The position numbers were made by a program, and so were the translations under genes. A DNA stretch of 64,000 nt from Rutidosis leptorrhynchoides (Eukaryota > Streptophyta > Magnoliopsida > Asterales > Asteraceae): positions 291,008,501 to 291,072,500 of the forward strand of contig NC_092341.1 of the NCBI RefSeq assembly GCF_046630445.1. Reading direction: 5' to 3'. Each line of letters opens with the position of its first letter. Position 1 is the stretch's first letter. The notes under the pieces were generated by a model. That model saw only the letters and a program-made list of their open reading frames with translations. It did not search any database and had not been told where the DNA came from. Positions 33,234 through 47,168 of the stretch are shown in pieces.

Positions 33234-36200
33234 TGTAGTGACCCGAACTTTTCCATGTTTATATATATTAATTAAGATTGATATTTACATGATTAAATGT
33301 TTCTAACATGTTAAGCAATCAAACTTGTTAAGACTTGATTAATTGAAATATGTTTCATATAGACAATTGACCACCCAAGTTGACCGGCGATTCATGAACG
33401 TTAAAACTTGTAAAAACGACATGACGATATATATATGGATATACATATGGTTAACATGAGATTATGATAAGTAAGTATCTCCATAAGTATATTAACAATG
33501 AGTTATATACATATAAACAAGACTACTAACTTAAGGATTTCGAAACGAGACATATATGTAACGATTATCGTTGTAACGACATTTAAATGTATATATATCA
33601 TATTAAGATATATTAATATATCATAATATCATGATAATATAATAATTTAACATCTCATTAGATATAATAAACAATAGGTTAACAACATTAATTGAGATCG
33701 TTAACTTAAAGGTTTCAAAACAACACTTACATGTAATGACTAACGATGACTTAACGACTCAGTTAAAATGTATATACATGTAGTGTATTTAGATGTATTA
33801 AAATACTTTTGGAAGACTTCAAGACATATATCAAAACACTCATACTTAACGAAAATGGTTACAGTTACTTTCCCATTCTTTTCTTTCATCAAGAATTCTA
33901 GTCGTATTCTTACCCGTATTATACACAGCTTCAAAACGTACTTACTATGGGTATATACCAATAGGAACTAGCATGGGATTCTACTCTTGATTATGTCATG
34001 TATGACTAATCAATTTTAACTTCTACCATGAGCTAGTCAACTAACTAGAACTCCTTTTAACCCCACTCACCACTCACCAATTACCACTCATCATTCACTC
34101 CATTTCACTTCCAATTCTCTTTCTAATTCTCTCTCCACACACACACACTATTATGAACATATTTTTCCAGTAGTTAATCATCATCTTCATCAAAAATCAC
34201 TTCAAGAATCAAGCTATAATCATCATAGGAAGAACACTTCAAGAACACTTCAAAAATCCCTTCAAGTTTACTAATTTACTTCCAAGCTTTCTAATCCATT
34301 CCAAGTAATCATCTAAGATCAAGAAACCTTTGTTATATACAGTAGGTTATCTTTCTTATTCAAGGTAATATTCATATTCAAACTTTGATTCAATTTCTAT
34401 AACTATAAACTATCTTAATTCGAGTAAAAATCTTACTTGAACTTGTTTTTGTGTCATGATCCTACTTCAAGAACTTTCAAGCCATCCAAGATCCTTTGAA
34501 GCTAGATCATTTCTTGTCACTTCCAGTATGTTCATAACATCATTCGATTCATATATATAAAACTATCTTATTCGAAGGTTTAAACTCGTAATCACTAGAA
34601 CATAGTTTAGTTAATTCTAAACTTGTTCGCAAACAAAAGTTAATCCTTCTAACTTGACTTTTAAAATAAACTAAACACATGTTCTATATCTATATGATAT
34701 GCTAACTTAATGATTTAAAACCTGGAAACACGAAAAACACCGTAAAACCGGATTTACGCCGTCGTAGTAAAACCGCGGGCTGTTTTGGGTTAGTTAATTA
34801 AAAACTAAGATAAACTTTGATTTAAAAGTTGTTATTCTGAGAAAATGATTTTTATTATGAACATGAAACTATATCCAAAAAATATGGTTAAACTCAAAGT
34901 GGAAGTATGTTTTCTAAAATGGTCATCTAGACGTCGTTCTTTCGACTGAAATGACTACCTTTACAAAAACGACTTGTAACTTATTTTTCCGACTATAAAC
35001 CTATACTTTTTCTGTTTAGATTCATAAAATAGAGTTCAATATGAAACCATAGCAATTTGATTCACTCAAAACGGATTTAAAATGAAGAAGTTATGGGTAA
35101 AACAAGATTGGATAATTTTTCTCATTTTAGCTACGTGAAAATTGGTAACAAATCTATTCCAACCATAACTTAATCAACTTGTATTGTATATTATGTAATC
35201 TTGAGATACCATAGACACGTATACAATGTTTCGACCTATCATGTCGACACATCTATATATATTTCGGAACAACCATAGACACTCTATATGTGAATGTTGG
35301 AGTTAGCTATACAGGGTTGAGGTTGATTCCAAAATATATATAGTTTGAGTTGTGATCAATACTGAGATACGTATACACTGGATCGTGGATTGATTCAAGA
35401 TAATATTTATCGATTTATTTCTGTACATCTAACTATGGACAACTAGTTGTAGGTTACTAACGAGGACAGCTGACTTAATAAACTTAAAACATCAAAATAT
35501 ATTAAAAGTGTTGTAAATATATTTTGAACATACTTTAATATACATGTATATATTGTTATAGGTTCGTGAATCAACAGTGGCCAAGTCTTACTTCTCGACG
35601 AAGTAAAAATCTGTGAAAGTGAGTTATAGTCCCACTTTTAAAATCTAATATTTTTGGGATGAGAATACATGCAGGTTTTATAAATGATTTACAAAATAGA
35701 CACAAGTACGTGAAACTACATTCTATGGTTGAATTATCGAAATCGAATATGCCCCTTTTTATTAAGTCTGGTAATCAAAGAATTAGGGAACAGACACCCT
35801 AATTGACGCGAATCCTAAAGATAGATCTATTGGGCCTAACAAACCCCATCCAAAGTACCGGATGCTTTAGTACTTCGAAATTTATATCATATCCGAAGGG
35901 TGTCCCGGAATGATGGGGGATATTCTTATATATGCATCTTGTTAATGTCGGTTACCAGGTGTTCACCATATGAATGATTTTTATCTCTATGTATGGGATG
36001 TGTATTGAAATATGAAATCTTGTGGTCTATTGTTACGGTTTGATATATATATAGGTTAAACCTATAACTCACCAACATTTTTGTTGACGTTTAAAGCATG
36101 TTTATTCTCAGGTGAATATTAAGAGCTTCCGCTGTTGCATACTAAAATAAGGACAAGATTTGGAGTCCATGTTTGTATGATATTGTGTAAAAACTGCATT

Positions 36201-36455
36201 CAAGAAACTGATTTCGATGTAACATATTTGTATTGTAAACCATTATGTAATGGTCGTGTGTAAACAGAATATTTTAGATTATCATTATTTGATAATCTAC
36301 GTAAAGCTTTTTAAACCTTTATTTATGAAATAAAGGTTATGGTTTGTTTTAAAAATGAATGCAGTCTTTGAAAAATGTCTCATATAGAGGTCAAAACCTC
36401 GCAACGAAATCAATTAATATGGAACGTTTTTAATCAATAAGAACGGGACATTTCA
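33234..36455 (+). repeat. Element C 3' LTR
   Basis: The LTR is 3222 bp and differs from the 5' LTR by about 20 substitutions, a shorter CA tract and a 35-base gap near 34528. It ends GGGACATTTCA followed by agtta. Confidence 0.9.
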
Positions 36456-36460
36456 AGTTA
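36456..36460. other. Right target-site duplication of element C
   Basis: This agtta matches 17024-17028; element O resumes after it. Confidence 0.9.
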
Positions 36461-36952
36461 GTTGTTCTTTTCTCGTGTAGTTCCGAGAATGAAATCCGAT
36501 TGGTCTTTTCCACTTGCAGACACTAAAGAACTAGTTTTCTCCCCCCATTCTGAATTTTTGTTTTGTAGGTTTTATATTAAATTAATACGCATTTTTAAAT
36601 TTAATTTTTGTGTGATTTAAAAAAAAAACAAAAATTACTTTATTTCATTAAGTTTAAAATTTGATATTTAAAATTCGTCGTGAGTTGAAGACTAGGTCAT
36701 GGAATCGAAATTGCTTTACCCGAGGGCGGGGCGAAAAATTTTGTTATCATTGTTTTTAATTTTATTGATCTAAAGTATACCAAAAAAAAATAAAAAAATC
36801 CAAAAATCTTTGCTTTTAAAATAATCGCTTTAAAAACGATAAATTTTAAATTTTGTCGAGGGACGGACTAGGTAAACATACCGAAACTACCTAAAGTAAA
36901 AGGAAACAAAATTTTGAAAAATTATTCATTTAAATTGTTTTAATAAATAAAG

Positions 36953-37019
<67 letters not shown>
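36461..37019 (+). other. Element O interior after gag, no gene seen
   Basis: AT-rich, with A and T runs, ending in a (TA)n tract from 36957 to 37020. No pol domain is visible in any frame, which supports O being a gag-only element. Confidence 0.55.

Positions 37020-37020
<1 letters not shown>
36957..37020. repeat. (TA)n microsatellite
   Basis: About 64 bases of pure TA, ending where the Helitron-like unit appears to start. Confidence 0.95.
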
Positions 37021-37023
<3 letters not shown>

Positions 37024-39905
37024 CTACCTCACATAAAGCATGACCTATACATCCTATCCTATGTGTCACACCCTAAAAATACCCCCACTCTTCTTACACG
37101 TGTCATCTGATACGTTTAAAAAAAAAGAAAAAAGAAAAAAGAATCGAAATAAAATATCTCACACCTTCACGAATTCAATCAGATTCACCCAGTTACCCTA
37201 ATCTAATTGTTCTTCTTCTTCTATCTTCTCAATCACCACACATCCAAATCTAAATTCCATTTTTCTTTTTTCTATAACTATAAGCTTTGACAATCATACT
37301 ACAACATCATACTAATCCAATCTATATTTTTACGGATCATCGATTTTTACGTGTTAAATTTGGTCTCAAACGATTCACGCCGATACCTTCAACCTTTGAA
37401 TCGTCGGAAAAATAATTCGCTGGTCATACTTCAGTCTATTTGTGTTTGATTACCGCATCCTCCATCCGATTCCTGCCTCTTCGAATGTGGTAAGGTTTCG
37501 ATCGTTTCTTTTATCCGATTTGTTCATATCGATTGAAGGTTAAGGTGGAATTAGGGTTCGAGGTTTTTGGCCTTATGAAACTATCCTTATGAAAAATCAA
37601 CAATCCAAAAAACTTTAATTGCTGCAAAACGATGGAAGGTTTTCCGGTGAATTAATCGGCTTCCTGATCTTATCTTCTAATTCAAAAACGGAAAATGCGT
37701 AACACATATTCAAGCATGGAACGGTTTCCAGGTTATTTTCTACCCAAAGTTCAATTGATTGATTTTACAAATATTTTCCATATTATGCTTATTTGATTTA
37801 CTAATTGTAATCTAATGTTTTTATATAAAAGTATACAGATGTTGAAATTATAAGATTTATCGTTGATTCGTTTTAATTTAGTCGAAAATCTTATATAGAG
37901 ATATAGATGGAGAAAGATCAAATTGGTTTGTATGAAGTTTTAAATTGTATGAAGTTTCATGTAGTGAATGGTGTTCATGGAAGTTCAACATCAGACACAA
38001 ACGTTACAAGGTGTGAAAATACAGTGCAGTTTAACATAAAAAACAAAAGTTACATAGTGTTAATATACAGTGCTTGATAAGGTATTGAAATATTAGTTTA
38101 TTTGTAGGCTTATATATAAACTGTACTTGCATATACAATGTTTAATTGTTTCCCGTTCTTTTTGAATTAGGGCTGAGAATTTGTTGGATTTGCAACGGTG
38201 TAAAGCTTTTTGAGACGCTCTGCTTACTTTGGGTAATATCTATGTTTATAACTTCAATGTTGTTTTTATTAGTTTCCTTCCCATGTGTTGTTCGTTTGCA
38301 TTTTTGTGATATTCTAAAGGATATGGGATTTGGCATTAACTATGCATTGGTGGCCTATGTTTTTTTTTTTTTTTTTGGAGTTAGTATTTGTTGTTATCAT
38401 GTTGTTAATAACTATAATGTGTGCTAAGAAAAAGGGTCACGATAGGTGAGTGTTCGACTTCTGGGGTAATTACCTCTGGTGTTGGACCATCGGTCCCTGG
38501 CAATATGTCACAAAGGCAGATTGTGCAGTGTAATTGTTAACTAGACCGTAATCACTTACACCGGTTGCTTCATGGTGATTTTCTGAGCGTCGTGTCTGAC
38601 TCGGTTTCTAATTTTTCTACGAGGGCTATACCCTTTTGTCCTGATGAGGGTTCTCAAATGCAAGGATCTGTTGAATCGTCTAGATGTTCGTTACTCATTT
38701 GTCGCCATCGTTCTAATGCATTTTTCTATTTTTATTAAGGTGGTTTATTTATAGAAGGGCATCACTGCGAAGATTGTTTACTGCACGAATTATTTTTGTG
38801 TAGCTAATAGAGTTCACCAGCTTACAAAAGAGAGAGGTTATGCTCTAGCCAACCAATTACAAAATAGGCAACCTGCATTTAAAATACTGCAGCTGACACG
38901 TAAAAGAAGTGGAAGGTATGGTAGTTATCTATTTTTAGTTATATTGTATTTTTTATATCATTAGTTGTGGAACAATAGTTTTTTGATGACATAATGTCAA
39001 TCAAAAGGAGACTATAAAAGATAACAACAAGAGTAATGTTTCTGTTGACCAATAGAGTACTATCGACTTCGGTTTTATGTGCCCGGTATTATCGTCTACG
39101 CAAATAGCCAATAGGTATTCATTATTCATTATAGCAACGTTGAGTACGTGTTGTGGCGATGATTGTTAATGTTGTACCTGAAGATGTTGGTAGTGTTTTT
39201 ACTTATTTCTTTGATCGATTGGTACCAGCCACCTCCATTAATCGCAAATGCTGCTATGGTTCATATATTTTTTTACTTTCTAACATTGAATCTTGATTTA
39301 TTTTTTTATTTTTTTGACGTTGGCATGAATTTTTGCAGTTTTATATCAGGTAATTGTTTGATGTCAATTGTTGAAATTCAGGCCAAAAACGACGATCTGG
39401 ATTTTGATTTGTGTTGCTAAAACCCAGGTATGTTGATACTCATGTATGTCACACATACATATTACATTACATATATATTTATATAAATTTAATGGTGTGC
39501 AGATCCATATTACATGACATACATATTACAGTACATATATATTTATATAGATTTAATGGTCTTAATTGGGCTGCACATCCATGTTTCGCTGTCGTCTTCT
39601 ACAGGAGTTTTCCAATTTGAAAACTTAGGGTATCATCGGTTTGAAATGCTTTGGTTCCTTCAGTGCAACACCGACAGTCCTTTTTTCCATTGGTTAGTTG
39701 GTCTCTGAGGTACTAATCCGTTCTCTCATCCTCAGTTTATATTACTTTTGCCGTAAACATTGATATATATACAATTATACAATATATCCTTTCTTGAATT
39801 TGTTGTAGTTTGTTGAAGTAATATACAGAGTAAAGCAAAGAACTGTATTTTATTTAAAAAATTGCAGGAACTTTTTAGTTTGTTGGCATAATGAATTTAT
39901 TATAT

Positions 39906-39941
<36 letters not shown>

Positions 39942-41232
39942 ACAACATTGAGATTGAGTTGGATCGAAGATCGTGGTTTATCATGTATTGTGCTTTAGTA
40001 CCGGTCTACGTTGGTGTACCTACTTTCTTACACTATTTTATTGATTAGTGCAGAATTTCCGCTGCAAATGTTGTTCGTTAATAACTTCAAATTCACCCGA
40101 CTACTTTCGCTAAAAAGAAAAGAAGAAGAAACAGTGAAGTCATGTTTGTCAAGCTTTGATTCGCAAATACTTATTACCTTCTAAGCATGATGATTATCAC
40201 ATGCTCTTGAGGTTTGTTTCTCTTTATATTATACTTTGGTTACAATAATAATGAAATAATGAAATATAATTATAATATAATGATAATACATTATGTAGAA
40301 TTTTTTTAAGGCTGGGAACTCCTTTCTCTAGAACCACTCATACATCCAAAGTGGTGGCTTCAGTCCCGAGTCTTTCTTTAAAAGGACATCAATGCAAGGC
40401 AAACTTATTTTGAATAAAGTTCATACTAATTGGAAAATACATAAGGCTTGATTGGAGCGTAGAAATCGAATTTATTAACTTCATTATAGTTGTAATTTGA
40501 TAAAGTTTGACTTGATCAAGTTCGATTGTTTGATGCCATGATGGTTTAATACAATTCGATTGATAAGGTTTTTGAATTGTTAATTGGAACTTTGAACAAT
40601 TTACTTTTAAGTGGTGAATGACTGGATATCGCCACCTTTATTGTAAACCAAAGACATTGTAATACGATTGTGAACTTACGCAGGCAGCAAAAGAATTTGA
40701 AACAGAGTTGGGAAAGGACACCAAACCATTTGAGAAATCACAACTTGCTTCAAATGAGATTGTTGAGCAAGAAAACGAAGGCATCAAAAGCACACAAGTG
40801 AGCTTATAAGAACGTTTCATGTTGGCTGATGATGTGCATCCATGAGTGGTTTGCTTGCAGCATGTTACAAAAAACAAAAATGAAACGCTACTTATATATC
40901 CGATACTGTTAATGAGCATGGACTTATATTATTTGTAGTATGATTTCATCTCAATGTGAAATGCTTTGAGGTTGAATTTCCATTCAGTTTCTTTTCTTAA
41001 TTAACCAGTTCATAAAGTTTCTCTTGGTTTATATTTTGATTTAGATGGCTCTACTTATATCAAGTAAAAGTTGATCAGATGCTAAACATGAATAAGACAT
41101 CTTATTTACGCCTTTCATTATATTAAAGAATTTCATATTTTTGTGTTTAACATTCAGTCGGCATAACATATTGATATTTATAGTTTCTTTGATTAAGAGT
41201 CTCCGTGCAACGCACGGGCTCTTAAAGGCTAG
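37020..41232 (+). mobile_element. Probable non-autonomous Helitron inside element O
   Basis: The right end has a Helitron-style terminus: hairpin CCGTGC-aac-GCACGG (41203-41217), then a short A-rich stretch and CTAG (41229-41232) followed by T. The proposed left end is TC at 37020 after an A in a TA tract, matching the A|T insertion preference, but this end is less certain. Elements flanking it belong to O. The 4.2-kb interior has pyrimidine-rich, UTR-like stretches (37195-37330) and a 30-base T run near 39909-39940, but no Rep-helicase. Short pieces such as SGVITSGVGPSVPGNMSQ near 38460 could be captured exon fragments; I cannot identify them. Confidence 0.55.
41195..41232 (+). other. Helitron-like 3' terminus with hairpin
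   Basis: AAGAG (41195-41199) can pair with CTCTT (41219-41223) outside the inner CCGTGC/GCACGG stem, giving a two-tier hairpin that ends in AAAGGCTAG. Confidence 0.6.
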
Positions 41233-43046
41233 TATATTATATATGTTTGTAGTTTATCTTATGTACAAAACAGGGTAAAACAGCGCATTTTCAAATAATG
41301 ACATTAAAATTCAGCAAAAGCTACTAATTTTGACAACAAGACGCAAAATATCAAATGTGATATAAAATAATATGTTCGCAAACTCGGTATTTTTAATCAC
41401 TTTTCTACACTAATCACCCTCATGAATTTATAATTATAGTCTGAGTTCATGCAAATGAGGGCATTGCATGATCTCAAGTGTGAGAAAGGGTTATAAATTC
41501 TCTCGGGTTTACACTTAGTTTAATTGCCAAATTTTGTGAAAATTTGAAAAATTTTCAACTAAATGAATTCAAAATCATGTTTATACATATTTATAAACGA
41601 TAAAACTAGGTTGATAATGCTAAAATTATTGTTACCTCGGAGAGAACATAAATGGAGAAACAACCTAAAACGCTTGAATTCATTTAAAATGGAATAGAAG
41701 AGAATAAAAAGGCAAAGAAAAGAATAAATAAAAGCTAAGTGTGGGAAGAATTTACCAATTTCTTTAAAACACATATCACATATTTGGTACAGATTATTGC
41801 AGGTACTTTTGCTTTGGACTAAACTAATCAGTTTTACCCGATTTATTATAATACGTTTGAATGAAAAGATGGATCTACACGATGAATCAATTCCATCATT
41901 AAAAGGAAGTAAAGTCTTCTGAAAAAGACACGCGCTTCTTGATTTAGGTCAAGAAGTTTTCGTCCAGACCAGCTGTAGGTTGACGAAAAATCTAGAAAAG
42001 TCATCTCTAAAATCAGCAGGAAATCCACGGACCTCAGCATCAAAAAGGGTCGCCAAGTAGTCAGACTTATCCTAACCATGAGAGGATCTGTCTCGTACAA
42101 TGGGGGGTACCGTGCAAATTAGCTTATAAGACTAATGAATAAGATCCCCAGAAAGGATAATCTCCTTAAAAGATTAAAAATCAGCTTTTAAGCCTGATAT
42201 TACTCAATCCTTGAGATTGACTTTAAAGATTGAGAATTACAAACTCATGGAATTCAATTATATCTAAACTCGAGCTTGAACGAGAAAATATTTTGATCAA
42301 ATTACAAACCGATTTGTTTTCTGAAAACTGATTTTCAATGCGTTCATTACCATTGAACGTAAAATCCTAAGAATTCACCTGGAATTCATTAGGTCACCTG
42401 AACCAATTCGGGTGTCAACCGTAAGAACGGTGGTTGCATAGCATGGTCGAAGACAGGACCTTGTGCCAGACCGAAAAACTATAGGGTGATCTTTACTATT
42501 GCTCCTACAAAGGATATTAATTGCATCCGACACGTTTTAGACCATGAACATCTGCATGTCATTAGACATTGCCTTAACAGTTGCTTGTTCAACGCTTTTC
42601 TTTATAACCAGACGGTAGTTTACCGAAAGGTAATATACGGAGCAAGTATACTGGACGTGTGCTTTCTTAATACAAGGTTAGCAAGTGGGTGACACAAAAC
42701 CGCAAGTTTTGAGCTAAAATTTTAAAATCTGAAGCCCACAAAACCCACAAAAATATTTTGCAAACACCGGTGAAGGGTTATTCCGAAAAACTTATCTAGG
42801 GTAAAAGCTAGAATAAATTTTCAAAAGATCAAATATTTTCATAAAGATCCAATTTCCTTAAAGGATCTAAATTTTTAATAGTCATGTGGGACTGTAAACC
42901 ACATCGTTACTATCATTTTTTATACCACCGTATCAAAATCACTGATGTATAAAGTGTGAAAATAAAAAAGTGATTCGAGTGAAGTGCGATTTAATTTCAA
43001 ATTCTGTATTGCTTGAGGACAATCAACATTCAAGTGTGGGGATATT
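41233..43046 (+). other. Element O 3' interior, no intact gene
   Basis: From about 41390 this is collinear with the 3' interiors of A (9348-10800) and B (8000-6282). The plus-strand frame equivalent to 9570-9848 is broken by a stop near 41930; the antisense frame 41846-42100 is open. Purine-rich AAGTGTGGGG-type motifs are near 41475 and 41732 (both mutated) and directly before the LTR (43032). Confidence 0.65.
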
Positions 43047-44982
43047 TGATAATGCTAAAAAGGACCATATTATTAGTATCAATATCCTTCCAATATGTAA
43101 AGCTTTTAGTTGCAATTGCTCTATTTTTATGTAATATTCGTTTAACTAAATAAGTGCGAAGAAAAAAGAAGAAAACGACGATTTGAAGAAGCAAATGACC
43201 AAAGCTCAAATGTACAAGATATAATTCAAGTGTTTCAATTTATTGATGAGAAACGTCTCAAAATTACAAGAGTACGAGTCGCAAAACGCAAAGTACAAGA
43301 TATTAAATTATACGAAAGGACGTTCGAAAAACCAGAACCGGGACCTGAGCCAACTATCAACGCGCGACGCAACGGAGCTAAAATTACAAGTCAACTATGC
43401 ACAAGAATATAATATAATATTTAAATAATTATATAAATTATTTATATATTATATTTTATATTAAATAACGTCGACAAACTAGCAAACAAAAAATATGTTA
43501 GCTGGATCTGACGGCCATGCGATCGCATGGGAAATAGGCATAAAACTCATGCGAGTGCATGAGCCCATGCGAGTGCATGAGATTTGCACTAAAATCTCAT
43601 GCGATTGCATGAGTTACTGTAGCAGGCCAAGTATTATAAAAAGGCAGTTTGCTCGACGTTTTAATTGTACAAAAAATCAATCTCTCTTCTCTATGCAATA
43701 TATTTATATTATAATTATAATTTTAATTTAAGATTAATAATAACTTATGGTTTAGTTGGGTTATTGTAAGAAATGTTTTACGGGTTTTAAAGTCGGAACT
43801 CTGTCCGGGTAACGCTACGCAATTAATCACCACTGTAAGCTATGTTCTTCCTTTTTAAATTAATGTCTCGTAACTAAGTTATTATTATGCTTATTTGAGC
43901 CGAAGTAATCGTGATGTTGGACTAAAATATTAAGACGGGGTTATTGGATTTTGTACCATAATTAAGGTTTGGACAAAAGACCGACACTTGTGGACATTGG
44001 ACTATTGACTATTAATAGGTAGGGGGTATTGTCTAATTGAACGACAACTCATTAGAACCTGTCGAACCTATCTTCAAATTAGTTAAACTAATAATTATTA
44101 AATTGATTACGAATGTCCTATTTAATGACGTTTATACGACATATTTTACGATCATTTAATTAATTATTCGGGTTGGGTAATTGATTATTCATTCTGATCA
44201 AGTGGGTAAATTAATATTCATATCTCATTAAAACAGGGGTGGATTACATACAAGGATAATTGGTGTAATTGTTAACAAAGTAATAAAACCTTGGATTACA
44301 CGCAGTCGATAACCTGGTGTAATCATTAAACAAAGTATTAAAACCTTGTTACAGTTCGAATCCCTAATTAGTTGGAATATTTGACTTCGGAAATAAGGTT
44401 AATTTGACGAGCATTTTATAATTATGACCGATGGACTATTATGGACAAAAACCAAATAGGTATCAAATACACCCGGACAAAGGACAATTAACCCGGGTAA
44501 CAATTAATTAAAATCAAAACGTCAAACATCATGTTTACGGAAGTTTAAATAAGCATAATTGTTTTATTTCATATTTCATCGTACCTTTATTTACTGTCAT
44601 TTTAATTACTGCAATTTACTTTATCGCAATTTAAATTCTGTCATTTATATTATCGTCATTTATCTTTACGCTTAAAATATAAAATCGACAAACCGTTCAT
44701 TAAACGGTAAAAACCCCCTTTTATAATAATATTACTATATATAATTATATATATTTTATATAAATATAGTTGTTAAAAATATAGCGTTAAACTCAGCTAG
44801 CTCCCTGTGGAACGAACCGGACTTACTAAAAACTACACTACTCTACGATTAGGTACACTGCCTATAAGTGTTGTAGCAAGGTTTAGGTATATCACATCCG
44901 TAAATTAATAAAACTTGTGTAATATTTCGTAGTATTTCGTAGTAAAAATATAACTATTTCGTATACACCTCGCAACACATCA
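43047..44982 (+). repeat. Element O 3' LTR
   Basis: The LTR is 1936 bp, from TGATAATGCT to ACATCA. Palindromic boxes are at about 43515-43615 with the TATA box soon after. Compared with the 5' copy it shows a few substitutions and carries no insertion. Confidence 0.88.
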
Positions 44983-45437
44983 TTGTCTTTGTCCGATAAA
45001 GCGTTTTCATTAGAAAGGATACCCAACCCGAAAATATCAAAAACACTTATATGCAACAATAAACCCAACCCGAAATCAAATAATCCGAACTTGTATATCC
45101 CGGTTTTATTTGAACCGAGTAACGAATAATTATCACTATATACATTAAAAGAGAGTCTCGATTAGCTAATAAATGTTTTCAAAACCCTCTTAGTTACCAT
45201 TAGATTAAAAAATTAAATTATAATATCCCTTGATCCAACGGTCCTTAATCATCATCCACTAAAAATATTAGCTAATATATCAATTGTAAGACATTCATCC
45301 CTAAAATACCCTCTTCTAATCTAATAATTAAAAAACAAACACGTGAGAAAAATAACAAAGGGGTTACGTTCATTCAACAAAACCCTAACTTTCTCTCCTA
45401 ACACAATTCATCCAAATCACGCCGATCAATCGAGAAA
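44983..45437. other. Unassigned sequence between elements O and E
   Basis: 455 bases, AT-rich, with no coding pattern. It may be host intergenic DNA or an older element. The bases ttgtc right after O would be its right target duplication, but the partner is outside the window. Confidence 0.4.
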
Positions 45438-45447
45438 TGTAAGACCC

Positions 45448-45564
<117 letters not shown>

Positions 45565-45717
45565 GTACGATAGGTAGACAAAACGTGTATGTACGTGGAT
45601 TGTTCGAGGCATGGTTTGAGTGTTTTAATGGGCATGTACGTTACATAAATGAAGAGAACGAAGCGTGTACATGTGCAACTGTTCGAGGACGCGAAAACTA
45701 AGCGAAATGTGTTGCAG

Positions 45718-45844
45718 GTCGCGGCGCGGAGGGCTTGGCAACGGCGCGACATTTCAAAGGATTCAGGATCAGGAGGCACGTCAAAACAACCATCAGACCA
45801 CGTAGTTGGTCGCGGCGCGAGGAAAGAGGGCCGCGGCGCGGCAG
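45718..45844 (+). promoter_or_regulatory. Four GC-rich boxes with CGCGGCGCG or GGCGCG core in the E LTR
   Basis: GTCGCGGCGCGGAG at about 45718, ACGGCGCGACAT at about 45741, GGTCGCGGCGCGAG at about 45808 and GGCCGCGGCGCGGCAG at about 45829. They form two pairs about 70 bases apart, like the boxes in the D LTR but in the opposite orientation. Confidence 0.6.
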
Positions 45845-46984
45845 TCCTGGTGAGCTAGTTTCAAATTTCGCAATTTTAAGGGTTTTAGGGGCATTTTAGT
45901 CATTTCGCGAGTGTGCCAGATTTGGGATCTTAAATCCCATCCACCCATCTCATTTCTTTATTTCTTTTTCCTTTTCTTCTTCATTTTCTCTCAAAACTTA
46001 AATACTACAAATCTTTCAAGAGGGATTTTGGAAAGGAAGAAGCGGGATTCGATCGAAAGCGTAAGAGGCAACCTTGTTCTCCTCGTTCTTAGCTACAAGT
46101 TGATACTAGCGGTAAGCTCTAACTCCGAAATTCTTTCTTAAGCTTCATGTTCATAATTTAGGGCTTTTGATTGTGAGTTCATAAATGAAACCCCATTAGT
46201 TGTTAATGGAAGATTAACACCAAGATTTGGGTTTATAAGTGATGAAGGTGGGTTTTGGGTTGAAAACCGATTTGGCCATGATTAGGACTTGAATTTGGGT
46301 TTAATCACTAGGTTTAGTGATTATGAAAGTGTTAGAACCCATTTTTAGTGTATTTGAAAGGCTAATTTTGAAATGAGTCAAAATTAGGGTTTATGAGCTA
46401 TTTTGAGAATGATAAGTGTTTAGCACTTGTGTTTGGGTTTAATTGGTATATTAGGACCATTGTCACCAGTGTTAGTGATTATTGGTTAGTTTGGGCACAG
46501 TTTGTGCTTGAAAATGCATTTGGGTTGAAATTGCACTAAGTGTCAATTGGGTTGGTTTGTAAGTCCACCCTAATTGTGTTGCTTGTATTATGATAATAGA
46601 ATATGTACTTTCCATTGACGTGTTGCGGATTCGTTCGGTTGCATTCATCAAGACGATAAGGTGAGTGTTAATATCCTATGTGCATATATATATATATATG
46701 TGTAGGATGGGTGCGGGTCGGGTGAAGTGGTTCTCGGTTATAGAGCTCAATTCACATATAGGTGGATTTGATGAACTTGTGTAATGGGTCCAATTGGCAC
46801 GGTTGTGTGTTTTGGTTGACCACATTTGGCGAGGTGCACACTTTGTGTGTACGTCATCACATGTGCTTGTGATGAGAATTATATAACCCCAATGGCGAAG
46901 GGTTGATATTGAGTTGTGTTTTAGATAACCCAGATGATATGAATTTATATAATCCCGGGACCCTGCGTTTTGATTTGGGAAGTG

Positions 46985-47168
46985 GATCACGTGTGGATGC
47001 GAATTCATGATGACACGTGTAGTTCGGTCATCTTATTGAGGTAGTGATCTCATGTGGATGCGGATTTACTAAGGCTCGTGTAGTTCGGCCAACCTCGATG
47101 TTGTTGTGTTATTGAAGATAGTAGTCTCGTGTGGATGCGGATTTACTAAGGCTCGTGTAGTTCGGCCA
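46985..47168 (+). repeat. Three-unit tandem repeat in the E LTR
   Basis: Units start near 46985, 47046 and 47122, each with GTGGATGCGGATTTACTAAG-type sequence followed by CGTGTAGTTCGGCCA. The first unit is the most diverged. Confidence 0.75.

Larger units (their letters stand above)
17029..36455 (+). mobile_element. Element C: Tekay-like chromovirus with accessory ORFs, inserted in element O
   Basis: It has 3264-bp and 3222-bp LTRs, a TGGTATCAGAGC primer site, a flanking agtta duplication, and an integrase ending in a chromodomain. Order: LTR, acidic ORF (split by element D), F-box ORF, gag fragment, pol, purine tract, LTR. I counted roughly 20 substitutions between the LTRs plus a 35-base gap (present at about 18344-18378, absent near 34528), which suggests a fairly recent insertion. 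Gag lacks its C-terminus and the protease lacks its active site, so this copy cannot be autonomous. Confidence 0.92.
1..44982 (+). mobile_element. Element O: Athila-like Ty3/gypsy LTR retrotransposon, 5' end outside the window
   Basis: The two LTRs are the sequence at 1-1531 plus 12808-12976 and the sequence at 43047-44982; base 1 aligns with about 43283, so roughly 236 bases of the 5' LTR lie upstream of the window. A tRNA-Asp-type primer site follows the 5' LTR, and a gag-protease frame with an Athila-type gag follows the leader. I see no reverse transcriptase, RNase H or integrase, so it looks non-autonomous. It hosts element A (with B) in its 5' LTR, element C (with D) after gag, and a Helitron-like insertion further down. 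Lineage assignment rests on gag and primer-site resemblance. Confidence 0.8.
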
